A program made the translations under genes and the position numbers. Positions 37,418 to 46,049 of a stretch of DNA of 64,000 bases are shown in pieces. The notes under the pieces were generated by a model. That model was not told the DNA's origin. It searched no databases and was given only the letters and a program-made list of their open reading frames with translations. Each line of letters opens with the position of its first letter. The stretch's first letter is position 1. Origin of the DNA: Nitrosospira briensis (GTDB lineage Bacteria > Pseudomonadota > Gammaproteobacteria > Burkholderiales > Nitrosomonadaceae); NCBI RefSeq assembly GCF_900115125.1, contig NZ_FOVJ01000005.1, forward strand, positions 62,001 through 126,000, read 5' to 3'.

Positions 37418-37473
37418 GAACTCGCCCATGCTCCGACAGGTTTGATGCCCGATATATCCAGGCAGTCCACCGT

Positions 37474-37502
37474 TTGACCTGCGAGTCATAAACCGCTATT
37501 CT
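37474..37502 (+). promoter_or_regulatory. Sigma-70 promoter of tRNA-Ser
   Basis: TTGACC (37474-37479), a 17-bp spacer and TATTCT (37497-37502), with the tRNA 5' end 15 bases downstream. Confidence 0.75.
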
Positions 37503-37517
37503 GTTGTGGGTTTTTGT

Positions 37518-37610
37518 GGAGAGATGGCCGAGTGGTCGAAGGCGCTCCCCTGCTAAGGGAGTATAGGCTCAAAAAGCTTATCGAGGGTTCGAATCCCTCT
37601 CTCTCCGCCA
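37518..37610 (+). tRNA. tRNA-Ser (anticodon GCT)
   Basis: Class II tRNA of 93 nt with encoded CCA. Acceptor GGAGAGA/TCTCTCC, anticodon loop CTGCTAA in stem CTCCC/GGGAG, a long variable arm (TATAGGCTCAAAAAGCTTATC) and T-arm GAGGGTTCGAATCCCTC. It reads AGC/AGU codons. Confidence 0.97.
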
Positions 37611-37970
37611 ATAAGTAATTCCATCCATTCAGTAATTCCAACTCCATTGATTCCCGTAGAAAACTATTTCCCGTAGTTTCTTTTTACCTGGATTTACCAC
37701 CTTCTCCCCTTGGGTTCGGGCAAGCTAGCGACCTGCAAAGGCTGATATCGCCATATTAGTATAGTAGCCCCGGTAGGCTCGCCTTCATCAAAATTTCCAC
37801 TTCCCGGCTTCGGTTCCCATCCGGTCCGATCCGGCAAGCTGCCGCATCGTCATCCAACCGCCACGCCGCACGTTAATGAACTGAAGTCTGTCCGTGCTCT
37901 TATTCGCCCTGCGATGTAATGATTGCGACTTTTTCTGGTCATAGGAACTCCACACATACAGGCTAGCTGC
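37611..37970. other. Intergenic region after tRNA-Ser
   Basis: No gene, terminator or clear promoter was identified. It is the left border of the accessory segment that ends near tRNA-Arg. Confidence 0.4.
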
Positions 37971-38540
37971 ATGAAAAAGCTCAAACTACTATGTTTCTCA
38001 TGCTTGATCGTCGCCTTGCTCGGGTTGATCCCGGGCGAAGCGGCAATAGCTTTTGACGGAGACGATGGTGGGTTCGATGAAGGCTTTGATGGGGGGGACG
38101 ACGCGGGCGGAGAAGCCGCCGACGGCGACCGCGGGGAAGATAGCGATGAAGAACAGGATGATCATCAAGGACAGGACCGCGATAAAGACGGGCGCGCCGG
38201 CGAACATGGCCATCACCATGGCCACAGGCACCACGGAGCGGGCGGACATACCCATATTATCCATGGATGGCCTGCGTTCGGGTTTGGTCCGGCTTTCGGT
38301 TTCGGCGCCTTCGGATATGCGCCACAGCCGTATGGATATTCTCCGGGAGGTTTCCGGCCCACTCAACCGGGCGTCGTATATGTTGAAAAAAAAGAGGATA
38401 CCCCTCAGGCGGTCCCCACATCTCAAACAAATCATTGGTATTACTGCCGGGAAGCGGAAGGTTACTATCCCGAGGTAAAGGAATGCCCCGGAGATTGGGA
38501 GCAAGTTCCGGCGCAGGCAGGATCAGATGATCAGGAGTAG
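37971..38540 (+). CDS. Secreted acidic/histidine-rich protein of unknown function
   Basis: The 189-residue protein starts MKKLKLLCFSCLIVALLGLI with a Sec signal peptide cleaved near AIA-FDG. Residues about 29-75 are Asp/Glu/Gly-rich (DGDDGGFDEGFDGGDDAGGE, DSDEEQDD). About 75-95 is His-rich (GEHGHHHGHRHHGAGGHTH). A Gly/Phe/Pro/Tyr segment follows (FGFGPAFGFGAFGYAPQPYG), and the end has HWYYCREAEGYYPEVKECPG plus DWEQVP, a paired-Cys motif common to small secreted proteobacterial proteins. Binding of Ca, Ni, Cu or Zn is plausible but inferred. A longer in-frame start at 37923 is less likely because it would hide the signal. Confidence 0.78.
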   Translation: MKKLKLLCFSCLIVALLGLIPGEAAIAFDGDDGGFDEGFDGGDDAGGEAADGDRGEDSDEEQDDHQGQDRDKDGRAGEHGHHHGHRHHGAGGHTHIIHGWPAFGFGPAFGFGAFGYAPQPYGYSPGGFRPTQPGVVYVEKKEDTPQAVPTSQTNHWYYCREAEGYYPEVKECPGDWEQVPAQAGSDDQE

Positions 38541-38892
38541 CGTCAACTGGCCCCCAATCTCCAACAGGGCCGGGGGTCGAAGGTTGAAGTAAGTGTTCAA
38601 GTGAAGCGCCGTGAGGATGTCTGACCGTTCACCGGCTTTTTCTTGTTAACTGCTTTCTTTACTGATAATCTAGACATTCGTCGTTTCGTGTCCACCCTTG
38701 TTTCTTCTTGCATTTCAGACTGGGATAGCATGATTAGACCTCCGGTCGAACCGTTTGTCTGCGGCATATCAGTGCTTACCGTTCGAAGTGCAAAATGTAA
38801 GCCTTGATTGTCGCAGGTCGCAGCCAAGCCGGATACGACAGTGCCGCTCGTCCCGGTGACGAGCGTGCAGTGCATGCTAGAGGAGAAGTGCA
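38541..38892. other. Intergenic region before the GH2 gene
   Basis: No gene is supported. It contains one perfect 8-bp hairpin (CGCTCGTC 38845-38852 / GACGAGCG 38858-38865) ending 15 bases before the GH2 SD (AGAGGAGAAG). The hairpin may lie in the mRNA leader. Confidence 0.4.
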
Positions 38893-40674
38893 TTGGAGTT
38901 CGCCTACCCCCGGCCACAGATGCAGCGCTCGAATTGGACTTCGCTTAACGGCACGTGGCGTTTTTGCTACGACGACGCACGCGAGTTTGCGCTCCCTTCG
39001 CAAATCAAGACTTGGCCGTTGAAGATTACGGTGCCTTTTTCGCCCGAATCGCAAGCGAGCGGTATCGGCGATCGCGGCTTTCATCCGCTGTGCTGGTATG
39101 AACGGGACTTCGACTGTGCACCCTCGCCGGGGCGTGTGATTCTGCGATTCGGCGCCGTTGATTACGCCGCCCGCGTGTGGATCAATGGATGCCTGGCTGT
39201 CACGCACGAAGGGGGCCACACCCCCTTCTGGGCCGACATCACACACATGCTTAACCCATCTAACGAGCAGACCGTGACGGTGCAGGTGGATGACGACCCG
39301 CATGAGTTGGCAAAGCCGCGTGGCAAGCAGGATTGGCAACTGGAGCCCCACTCCATCTGGTATCCCCGAACTACGGGAATCTGGCAGACGGTCTGGCTCG
39401 AACGGGTGCCGGACAGCTATATCGAGAAAATCCGCTGGACGCCGGAGCTCGACACGTACGCAATTGGTTTCGAGGCCAGGGTTATAGGAGACTGTGCCGA
39501 CGACTTTACTGTGGATGTCTGCTTGCGCAATGGCGAGCAACTGCTTGCACATGACCGCTACAAGGTGCTGGACCGGGAAGTAGACCGGGTTATCGTGCTG
39601 TCTGATCCCGGCATCGACGATTATCGCAATGAATTGCTGTGGAGTCCGGAACGGCCCACGCTGCTCGACGCAACCATCCGGCTCATGCGTGGGGAAGAGG
39701 TGGTGGACGAATTCATCTCGTACACTGCGTTGCGGTCAGTGCATATCCTGCGAGACCGTTTCATGCTTAATGGGCGGCCCTACCCTCTGAGGCTCGTGCT
39801 TGACCAGGGCTATTGGCCTGATACTTTGATGACTGCTCCCGGCGACGATGCCTTGCGCCGCGATGTCGAGCTTGCGAAGGCCATGGGCTTCAACGGCGTG
39901 CGAAAGCACCAAAAGATTGAGGACCCGCGATATCTCTACTGGGCCGACAGGCTCGGGCTCGTGGTATGGGAGGAGATGCCCTCTGCATATCGTTTCACGC
40001 GCAGCGCCATCAAGAGGACGGTGCGCGAGTGGGCAGAGGTCATCGAGCGCGACTACAGCCATCCCTGCATCATCGTTTGGGTTCCTTTCAACGAATCCTG
40101 GGGCGTCCCCGATCTTACCGCCGTGGGCAAGCAGCGGCATGCTGTCGAGGCGCTGTATCACCTGACGAAAACGCTGGATGCGACACGCCCAGTTATCGGC
40201 AACGACGGATGGGAAAGCAGCGCCACCGACATCATCGGCATTCATGATTACGATGCGAACGTCGAGCACCTGCGACAGCGTTATGGCGCGGAGGTCCAGC
40301 CCGAGCAACTATTCGATCGGCGGCGCCCAGGGGGACGAATCCTCACGCTCGACGGCTACCCGCATCGGGGTCAGCCTATCATGCTCACCGAGTTTGGCGG
40401 CATCTCCTTCACCATGTGTCCCCAGCCGGACGTCGAGGATTCCTGGGGCTACACCGTTGCCAGAGATAGTGATGAATTTTTGCGGATGTACGGCAAATTG
40501 ATGCTCACTGTGATCCAGACCGCGCTCTTCAGTGGTTTTTGTTACACTCAATTCGCTGATACTTTTCAGGAAACGAATGGACTGCTTTGCTCGGACCGCA
40601 CCCCGAAAATCCCCATCGAGGAAATTGCAAAGGTGACCAGTATTTCGCGCACTCACATACCTGGAGGCGTCTAA
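38893..40674 (+). CDS. Glycoside hydrolase family 2 protein (beta-galactosidase-like)
   Basis: A TTG start after a strong SD (AGAGGAGAAG) gives 593 residues and no signal peptide, so it is cytoplasmic. The order is an N-terminal jelly-roll sugar-binding domain (WTSLNGTWRFCYDD, VDYAARVWINGCLAVTHEGG), an Ig-like domain and a TIM barrel. The acid/base Glu is in VPFNESWGVP and the nucleophile Glu in PIMLTEFGG. It is much shorter than LacZ (1023) and closer to compact beta-galactosidase/glucuronidase forms. Its stop is 3 bases before galT, so it heads a galactose operon, which supports a galactoside substrate. Confidence 0.88.
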   Translation: MEFAYPRPQMQRSNWTSLNGTWRFCYDDAREFALPSQIKTWPLKITVPFSPESQASGIGDRGFHPLCWYERDFDCAPSPGRVILRFGAVDYAARVWINGCLAVTHEGGHTPFWADITHMLNPSNEQTVTVQVDDDPHELAKPRGKQDWQLEPHSIWYPRTTGIWQTVWLERVPDSYIEKIRWTPELDTYAIGFEARVIGDCADDFTVDVCLRNGEQLLAHDRYKVLDREVDRVIVLSDPGIDDYRNELLWSPERPTLLDATIRLMRGEEVVDEFISYTALRSVHILRDRFMLNGRPYPLRLVLDQGYWPDTLMTAPGDDALRRDVELAKAMGFNGVRKHQKIEDPRYLYWADRLGLVVWEEMPSAYRFTRSAIKRTVREWAEVIERDYSHPCIIVWVPFNESWGVPDLTAVGKQRHAVEALYHLTKTLDATRPVIGNDGWESSATDIIGIHDYDANVEHLRQRYGAEVQPEQLFDRRRPGGRILTLDGYPHRGQPIMLTEFGGISFTMCPQPDVEDSWGYTVARDSDEFLRMYGKLMLTVIQTALFSGFCYTQFADTFQETNGLLCSDRTPKIPIEEIAKVTSISRTHIPGGV

Positions 40675-40677
40675 GCG

Positions 40678-41766
40678 ATGTATTCGCTTGATCTCACCAA
40701 GCCGGACGGGCGCGCGCTGACACTATATGCCCGCCATCCGCTCGACCCGAAAATCGTCGCCCCGAGCCCCTTCCCCGAACCGCTGAATGCAAGCCCTCAC
40801 TTGCGGTGGCATCCGTTGCGCGGCGAGTGGGTGACCTACGCTGCCTATCGGCAGGGGCGCACTTTCCTGCCGCCCCCGGAATACAACCCGCTTGGCGTGA
40901 CCACTGACCCGGCCCATCCGACAGAAGTACCGGCAGGTGGCTGGGACGTGGCGGTTTTCGATAACCGGTTTCCCTCGCTGGGTGGTCCCGACGCTGAAGA
41001 GCCCCCCGAATTGATCGTGCCGAGTGCGCGGGCAGCGGGTCACTGCGAAGTGGTGGTATTTACACAGGATGCACGCGGTTCGCTTGGAGGTTTGACGCTC
41101 GCTCACATCGAATTGCTGCTGCAAGTTTGGGGAGACCGCACGCTCAGGATGGTACAGAGGGGCGATATCGCCTACGTGTTGCCATTTGAAAATCGTGGCG
41201 CGGAGGTCGGCGTTACGTTACATCATCCTCATGGTCAGATATATGCCTACCCGGTCGTGCCTCCTGTGCCGGCACGAATGCAACAGGAAGCACAACGTTA
41301 TTACCGGGGAAAAGGATGCGGCGTGCTGCAAGATTTCATCGCGGGGGAGCGGCATGCCGGTTTACGCATGCTTTATGAAGGTGCTCACGCAGTAGCTTTC
41401 GTTCCTGTTTGCGCCCGCTACCCATATGAAGTATGGGTAGCTACTATCGAGCCGGTTGAAAGCTTCATTCAGCTCACTCCCGATCAGCGTGCTGACCTCG
41501 CGCGGGCACTCAAGACAGTGCTGCTGAAATACGATGGTTTATGGCAACGGCCATTTCCGTATTTGATGGCGTGGTACCAGGCGCCTACCGACGGTGAACC
41601 TCACCCTGAATCGCATCTGCATGCGCAGTTCTACCCCCCGTACCGCACGCGCGACCGTCTCAAATACCTGGCCGGTACCGAAATTGCAGCAGGCTTCTTT
41701 GCCATGGACGCGCTACCGGAAGAGAAGGCCGGGGAATTGCAACGGGTAGAGATTGCACTCGAATGA
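40678..41766 (+). CDS. galT: Galactose-1-phosphate uridylyltransferase
   Basis: The 362-residue Leloir enzyme swaps UMP between UDP-glucose and galactose-1-phosphate. The active-site triad sequence is in [12 protein letters not shown] with the nucleophilic His. Other conserved parts are [30 protein letters not shown], and [13 protein letters not shown] near the C-terminus. The N-terminal zinc cysteines of E. coli GalT are absent. It follows the GH2 gene by 3 bp and precedes galK by 72 bp. No galE is present nearby, so UDP-galactose recycling must use an epimerase elsewhere. Confidence 0.94.
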   Translation: MYSLDLTKPDGRALTLYARHPLDPKIVAPSPFPEPLNASPHLRWHPLRGEWVTYAAYRQGRTFLPPPEYNPLGVTTDPAHPTEVPAGGWDVAVFDNRFPSLGGPDAEEPPELIVPSARAAGHCEVVVFTQDARGSLGGLTLAHIELLLQVWGDRTLRMVQRGDIAYVLPFENRGAEVGVTLHHPHGQIYAYPVVPPVPARMQQEAQRYYRGKGCGVLQDFIAGERHAGLRMLYEGAHAVAFVPVCARYPYEVWVATIEPVESFIQLTPDQRADLARALKTVLLKYDGLWQRPFPYLMAWYQAPTDGEPHPESHLHAQFYPPYRTRDRLKYLAGTEIAAGFFAMDALPEEKAGELQRVEIALE

Positions 41767-41838
41767 ATACCTCTCACGGTTGGCGGAACACTCCGGCCGG
41801 AAACACCGGCAATCCTGCAATACTCATCTGGAGCTCTG

Positions 41839-42918
41839 ATGTGCAGTTTTGAGGCGGTGTTCGGTGCTCCGCCTGGGGTTGTAGCGCAAGCGCCCGGCCG
41901 GGTCAATCTGCTGGGCGAGCACACGGATTACAATGACGGCTATGTGTTACCTATCGCTATCGAACAGCAGACGACGGTTAGTATGCGGCACAATGATCAG
42001 GGTGAGTTCGCGCTGCACTCGGAAATGCTCGGCAGCACCGTTCGTTTCACGCTCGATACTCTCCCTGCAGAACATTTTGCTACCTACGTATATGGATGCC
42101 TGGTGGAAGCCCGTGCCGATGGCATCCATACGCCACCGCTGGATATTCATGTTCAATCAGATGTACCCATGGGAGTGGGCCTATCCTCAAGTGCGGCGCT
42201 AGAGGTTGCGACGTTGCGCGCATTGCGGGCTTTGACCGACCAGCCGCTGGACGACGTACGCATTGCACAATTGGCGCAGCGGGCTGAAATCAGACATGCG
42301 GGCGTGCGATGCGGCATCATGGACCAGATGGCTTCAAGCCTTGCGGACACGAAAAGTGCGCTGTTTCTCGATACGCGCACACTGGATCGGCGGCTTGTTC
42401 CGCTGCCGCCCGAATCGGCGGTACTGGTGCTTTATTCGGGCGTGGCCCGCACCCTTGCCGGGAGCGGTTACAACCAGCGCCGGGCGGAGTGTGAAGAAGC
42501 GGCGCAGCGGCTTGGCGTGGTTTCGCTGCGTGATGTTGACGATATCTCGGCCGCCGATACTCTGCCTGAGCCTTTGTGCCGCCGGGTACGTCATATCATT
42601 AGCGAAAATGCCCGGGTGCTGGTTGCGGCCGCTTGCTGCAGTGCCGGGGAATTCGGCGGCCTGATGAACGCATCCCATGCCAGCCTGCGCGACGATTATG
42701 AAGTCTCGGTGCCCGAGCTTGATCAATTGGTGGCGTTATTACAGGCCCATCCTAACGTGTATGGGGCCCGCTTGACAGGCGCCGGGTTTGGTGGCGCGTG
42801 CGTAGCCTTGTGTGAACCCCAAGCATTGAACGAGGTTTCCCAGGTAGTGCTGCAGGACTATTCCGATGAAGGCTTCACTGGGCGCGTGCTTGTACCGTCA
42901 TTGTCCAGCACAGTTTAA
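41839..42918 (+). CDS. galK: Galactokinase
   Basis: GHMP-family kinase of 359 residues with a GGAG SD 6 bases upstream. It has the galactokinase signature GRVNLLGEHTDYNDGYVLP, the ATP-binding GVGLSSSAALEVATL and the C-terminal GARLTGAGFGGACVAL. The catalytic Asp is in CGIMDQMASSLAD. It phosphorylates galactose at C1, feeding GalT. No mutarotase (galM) is seen. Confidence 0.95.
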   Translation: MCSFEAVFGAPPGVVAQAPGRVNLLGEHTDYNDGYVLPIAIEQQTTVSMRHNDQGEFALHSEMLGSTVRFTLDTLPAEHFATYVYGCLVEARADGIHTPPLDIHVQSDVPMGVGLSSSAALEVATLRALRALTDQPLDDVRIAQLAQRAEIRHAGVRCGIMDQMASSLADTKSALFLDTRTLDRRLVPLPPESAVLVLYSGVARTLAGSGYNQRRAECEEAAQRLGVVSLRDVDDISAADTLPEPLCRRVRHIISENARVLVAAACCSAGEFGGLMNASHASLRDDYEVSVPELDQLVALLQAHPNVYGARLTGAGFGGACVALCEPQALNEVSQVVLQDYSDEGFTGRVLVPSLSSTV

Positions 42919-42978
42919 CGGGATATCGGTAGGTCGTTCTGCCGCGCCGGTCATTCGCCGCACCTTTATTTCACGATT

Positions 42979-43992
42979 ATGACATTCCCGTTAAATGATT
43001 CGATGTACGCAATGGTGCTGGACGCGCCGGGACATCAGGTTCAGAAGCGTCGTTTACCTCGACCGCAACCGGCTGTCGATGAGATGCTGGTCAAGGTGTC
43101 GGCCTGCGCTGTTTGCCGGACGGATCTGCACGTGGTTGACGGCGAGTTGCCCCATCCGAAACTGCCCATCGTCCCAGGCCATGAAATTGTGGGACGAGTG
43201 GCTGCGTGTGGAACAAATGTTCAAAATTTTTCTATCGGCGACCGGGTCGGTATTCCCTGGCTAGGCTGGACCTGTGGCGTATGCCCCTACTGTCTCAGCG
43301 GCTATGAAAACTTGTGTACCAAGGCGAAATTTACCGGTTATGAGATTGATGGAGGTTATGCGGAATACACTGTTGCCGATGCGCGTTATTGTTTTCGTAT
43401 CCCGGATGACTATAGCGACATCGAGGCGGCGCCCCTGTTATGTGCCGGATTGATTGGCTATCGCGCGTTGAAAATGACTGGCGACGCCGAGCGAGTTGGA
43501 ATTTACGGCTTTGGCGCCGCCGCCCACATAGTGGCTCAAATCCTGGGCTATCAGGGGAGGAAATTATTCGCGTTCACGCGCGCGGAGGATACGATGGCTC
43601 AGGACTTTGCCGCCCGGATGGGCGCAGCATGGGCGGGCGGCTCGAACACGACGCCTCCCGAAGAACTTGACGCCGCTATCATATTCGCGCCTGTAGGCGC
43701 TCTCGTGCCCGCCGCCCTGCGAGCAATTCGTCCAGGGGGAATCGTCGTGTGCGGCGGTATTCACATGAGCGACATTCCCGCCTTTCCTTATGACATCCTG
43801 TGGCGAGAAAAAAGCGTGGTCTCGGTCGCCAATCTTACCCGCCGGGATGCCGAAGAATTTCTGGCAATGGCGCCGAAAGTGCCAATCAGAGTGACGACCG
43901 AATCGCTGCCGCTAAGCCAGGCAAATACCGCGCTGTCAAGGCTGCGTGAGGGCAAGTTAAGAGGTGCGGCAGTGCTTATTCCGGATTTTTAG
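42979..43992 (+). CDS. Zinc-dependent alcohol dehydrogenase
   Basis: The 337-residue MDR protein keeps both zinc sites. Catalytic ligands are in ACAVCRTDLHVVDG and GHEIVGRV; the four structural cysteines are in CGVCPYCLSGYENLC. The NAD-binding segment is GIYGFGAAAHIVAQIL. The form resembles AdhA-type alcohol dehydrogenases. It lies 60 bp after galK on the same strand, so it may belong to the galactose cluster, perhaps as a sugar or polyol dehydrogenase, but no specific substrate can be assigned. ATG at 43003 is an alternative start. Confidence 0.9.
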   Translation: MTFPLNDSMYAMVLDAPGHQVQKRRLPRPQPAVDEMLVKVSACAVCRTDLHVVDGELPHPKLPIVPGHEIVGRVAACGTNVQNFSIGDRVGIPWLGWTCGVCPYCLSGYENLCTKAKFTGYEIDGGYAEYTVADARYCFRIPDDYSDIEAAPLLCAGLIGYRALKMTGDAERVGIYGFGAAAHIVAQILGYQGRKLFAFTRAEDTMAQDFAARMGAAWAGGSNTTPPEELDAAIIFAPVGALVPAALRAIRPGGIVVCGGIHMSDIPAFPYDILWREKSVVSVANLTRRDAEEFLAMAPKVPIRVTTESLPLSQANTALSRLREGKLRGAAVLIPDF

Positions 43993-44037
43993 CTTGCCAA
44001 ATATTTGAGTTCCCACTAACTCCGCTTGGGAATAAAA

Positions 44038-45219
44038 TCAACGTCCCAACAGTTCACCGAAAGGTTTAAGGAACTCGACACGGTCACAGATTACTTTTGT
44101 GATTGCGAGCAGGGGCGCACCCAGCAGTAAACCTGCTATCCCCCACAGCCAGCCGAAAAATAACAGTACGATAAATAGAACCGCGGGGTTAACACCTGCA
44201 AATCTACCCTGTAACCAAGTGGTAAACACCATTCCCACTACCCCTGAAATAAGCAAAAACACGCTCGCGACCAGAAGCGCTTGAGGAAGCGATCCGAATT
44301 GGAGCAAAGCCGCAACGCTGCTGGCAAGCGCGGTTCCCACCGTCCCCAGATACGGAATAAAATGCAATACCCCCGCAGCAAATCCCCACACGCCGGCATG
44401 CTCGAGTCCGATCATTTCAAACGCAAGCCAGGTAAGAACTGCAATCAAGGTGTTTGATATCAGCATGACAAGCAAGTAACGTTGAACTTGCTCGTCCACT
44501 TCCTCAAGTATCCGGACGGCGTCTTTCTTCTGCGTTAGCGATGGCCCGACAAACTGCACCAGCTTGCGCCGGAAGTGTGTACCCGAGGCCAACAGAAAAT
44601 AAGTAAGCAACAGCACGATTGGAGCCTGTGCCGCGAACCCGACCAGCAAAGCGGTTTGCGTGAGCATAAAATCACGCACCCATGCGGTGGTTTCCGATTC
44701 CCGGGTTACTACCTGAACGTCCTGCGGCTTCATTCCTGAGTCAACCACGGCGCGTTGAAGCTCATCGGCAGCCTCCTGGACACGGTGCATCGCATTTGCG
44801 CCACCGCTGCGAAAGGCATTCAAACTCTGCCGCACCTTGCGCGCTGCATCCGGAAGTTGCTCGATCATTTCCGCCGCATCGCCACTTAAAGAGAATGTCA
44901 TCCAGGAAGCGCCTCCGACAAGGGTCGCTAGTAAGAATGCAGCCCCTAATGCCCGTGGAACATGATATCGCTCGAACCAGTCCACGATCGGCCGCAATGT
45001 GTAACTTACAAGAATGCCAAACAATAATGGAACGATGAAAGCACGTGCCAGATAAAGCGCGGCAATCAGAGCGATTGATGCAAGTATCCACAAAGCCGTT
45101 GCGCTTCTTTCATCGGGAGTCGTCCCCGGAGGCGTTATTTCCTCGCTGACGGCACGCACAACAACTTCGGAGTCCGTCACAGTTAATTTGGTATCCTTTT
45201 CTTCTGAAGGCGGATTCAT
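44038..45219 (-). CDS. AI-2E family transporter (PerM/YdiK-like permease)
   Basis: A 393-residue membrane protein with about eight hydrophobic segments, e.g. ALWILASIALIAALYLA, FIVPLLFGILVSYTLRPIVD, ALLVGFAAQAPIVLLLTYFL, and the C-terminal AGVNPAVLFIVLLFFGWLWG with GIAGLLLGAPLLAI, the family signature. The long polar region after TM3 (RKVRQSLNAFRSGGAN...) is usual. The family exports AI-2 or acts as a Na+/H+ antiporter in different species, so function here is open. The first 40 residues are cytoplasmic and acidic. It converges with the dehydrogenase gene. Confidence 0.9.
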   Translation of the reverse strand: MNPPSEEKDTKLTVTDSEVVVRAVSEEITPPGTTPDERSATALWILASIALIAALYLARAFIVPLLFGILVSYTLRPIVDWFERYHVPRALGAAFLLATLVGGASWMTFSLSGDAAEMIEQLPDAARKVRQSLNAFRSGGANAMHRVQEAADELQRAVVDSGMKPQDVQVVTRESETTAWVRDFMLTQTALLVGFAAQAPIVLLLTYFLLASGTHFRRKLVQFVGPSLTQKKDAVRILEEVDEQVQRYLLVMLISNTLIAVLTWLAFEMIGLEHAGVWGFAAGVLHFIPYLGTVGTALASSVAALLQFGSLPQALLVASVFLLISGVVGMVFTTWLQGRFAGVNPAVLFIVLLFFGWLWGIAGLLLGAPLLAITKVICDRVEFLKPFGELLGR

Positions 45220-45332
45220 GGGATTCTTTATCCAGTTGGATGGCGGTTATGGTGCGTACGGTACCATTGAATGCAGCGAAGGTGCTCACCGTACACAGCA
45301 AAGATTGATGCAGGGCACTGAATGCCAATGCT

Positions 45333-45363
45333 TTGACCTGGCGGTACACCGATCTGGTATAAT
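45333..45363 (+). promoter_or_regulatory. Promoter of tRNA-Arg
   Basis: TTGACC (45333-45338), a long 19-bp spacer and a perfect TATAAT (45358-45363). The tRNA begins 43 bases downstream. Confidence 0.65.
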
Positions 45364-45406
45364 GGTGGACGGTGTTCTTGAATACCAAGCAAGTTGGCCA
45401 GCTTTA

Positions 45407-45483
45407 GCGCCCGTAGCTCAGTTGGATAGAGTACTTGGCTACGAACCAAGGGGTCGTGGGTTCGAATCCTGCCGGGCGCGCCA
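45407..45483 (+). tRNA. tRNA-Arg (anticodon ACG)
   Basis: A 77-nt tRNA with encoded CCA. Acceptor GCGCCCG/CGGGCGC, D-arm AGCTCAGTTGGATAGAGT, anticodon loop CTACGAA in stem CTTGG/CCAAG and T-arm GTGGGTTCGAATCCTGC. ACG is normally edited to ICG by TadA. Confidence 0.97.
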
Positions 45484-45490
45484 CGAAAAC

Positions 45491-45525
45491 AAGGGGTTAG
45501 GCATAAGTCTAGCCCCTTATTTTTT
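45491..45525 (+). terminator. Intrinsic terminator after tRNA-Arg
   Basis: AAGGGG (45491-45496) pairs with CCCCTT (45513-45518); TAG/CTA extends the stem across a wobble. ATTTTTT follows. It lies 8 bases after the tRNA. Confidence 0.88.
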
Positions 45526-45578
45526 AGATTCCGGCCGATTATCGCTAAATGCCGGGAATGCGTAAAAGGAAACCGATC

Positions 45579-45794
45579 ATGCCTACCAATATCTATTGCT
45601 ACCATTGTCACATCCAACATTCACGCGATGAAATGCGCCTGGTCGTTACAAAGACGGGTAAACGCTGGCGATGCGAGCGCAGCATAAAGAGCGCCCAGGC
45701 CGACAGGAAAACACGGGATGCTTTTGGGCGCAGTATTTCCGCTTTGAATAAAGCAGAGGCTCAGGCAAATATCAGGATGAGGTCGAAAGACTGA
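45579..45794 (+). CDS. Small CxxC protein, zinc-ribbon-like, function unknown
   Basis: The start at 45579 gives 71 residues: MPTNIYCYHCHIQHSRDEMR, then LVVTKTGKRWRCERSI and a basic C-terminal helix. CYHC and a later Cys (WRC) plus nearby His residues could bind zinc. Similar small proteins occur in many betaproteobacteria and phages without assigned function. An in-frame ATG at 45549 is possible, but the stretch before 45579 is unlike the family. It follows tRNA-Arg and its terminator by about 50 bases. Confidence 0.6.
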   Translation: MPTNIYCYHCHIQHSRDEMRLVVTKTGKRWRCERSIKSAQADRKTRDAFGRSISALNKAEAQANIRMRSKD

Positions 45795-45883
45795 ACAGCT
45801 AAAACTGTTGATTACCAGGTGGAGAATTTCGTATTTTGCTTCACTTGATTTTTATCTGATAGAGTTTTCTGATCGCTTGTTGT

Positions 45884-45946
45884 ATCCACCGATACCTGGG
45901 CCAGCGCAGCACCGCGCATGGTTCTCAGGGTGAGGTATCGGTGGAT
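45884..45946. repeat. 14-bp perfect inverted repeat with 35-bp spacer
   Basis: ATCCACCGATACCT (45884-45897) is repeated in inverse orientation as AGGTATCGGTGGAT (45933-45946). It is the only structured feature in the 255-bp gap between the CxxC protein and the next gene. It could be a decayed mobile-element end, a hairpin RNA or a regulatory site. Confidence 0.6.
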
Positions 45947-46049
45947 TTGCTTCAGGTACGTAACATCGGATCGATATCCTGGCTTCGGGCTCGCGCCAAT
46001 ATCGGATGGGCAATGTGCCGATGCATATCAGTTGGTCCGGACTACTCTT

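Noticed and set aside
36527-37489. 320-codon minus-strand ORF opposite lysC
   Set aside because: Shadow ORF rich in His/Asn/Arg; lysC is certain.
37611-37970. Possible small RNA after tRNA-Ser
   Set aside because: No promoter-terminator pair could be found.
38597-38917. Minus-strand 106-codon ORF before the GH2 gene
   Set aside because: No SD, signal or domain, and it overlaps the GH2 start; treated as noise.
45407-45483. tRNA-Arg as an integration site for an element
   Set aside because: No integrase gene and no second copy of the tRNA 3' end was seen in the window.
45188-45565. Plus-strand ORF containing VAQLDRVLGYEPRGRGFES
   Set aside because: It is translated tRNA-Arg and its leader, not a protein.
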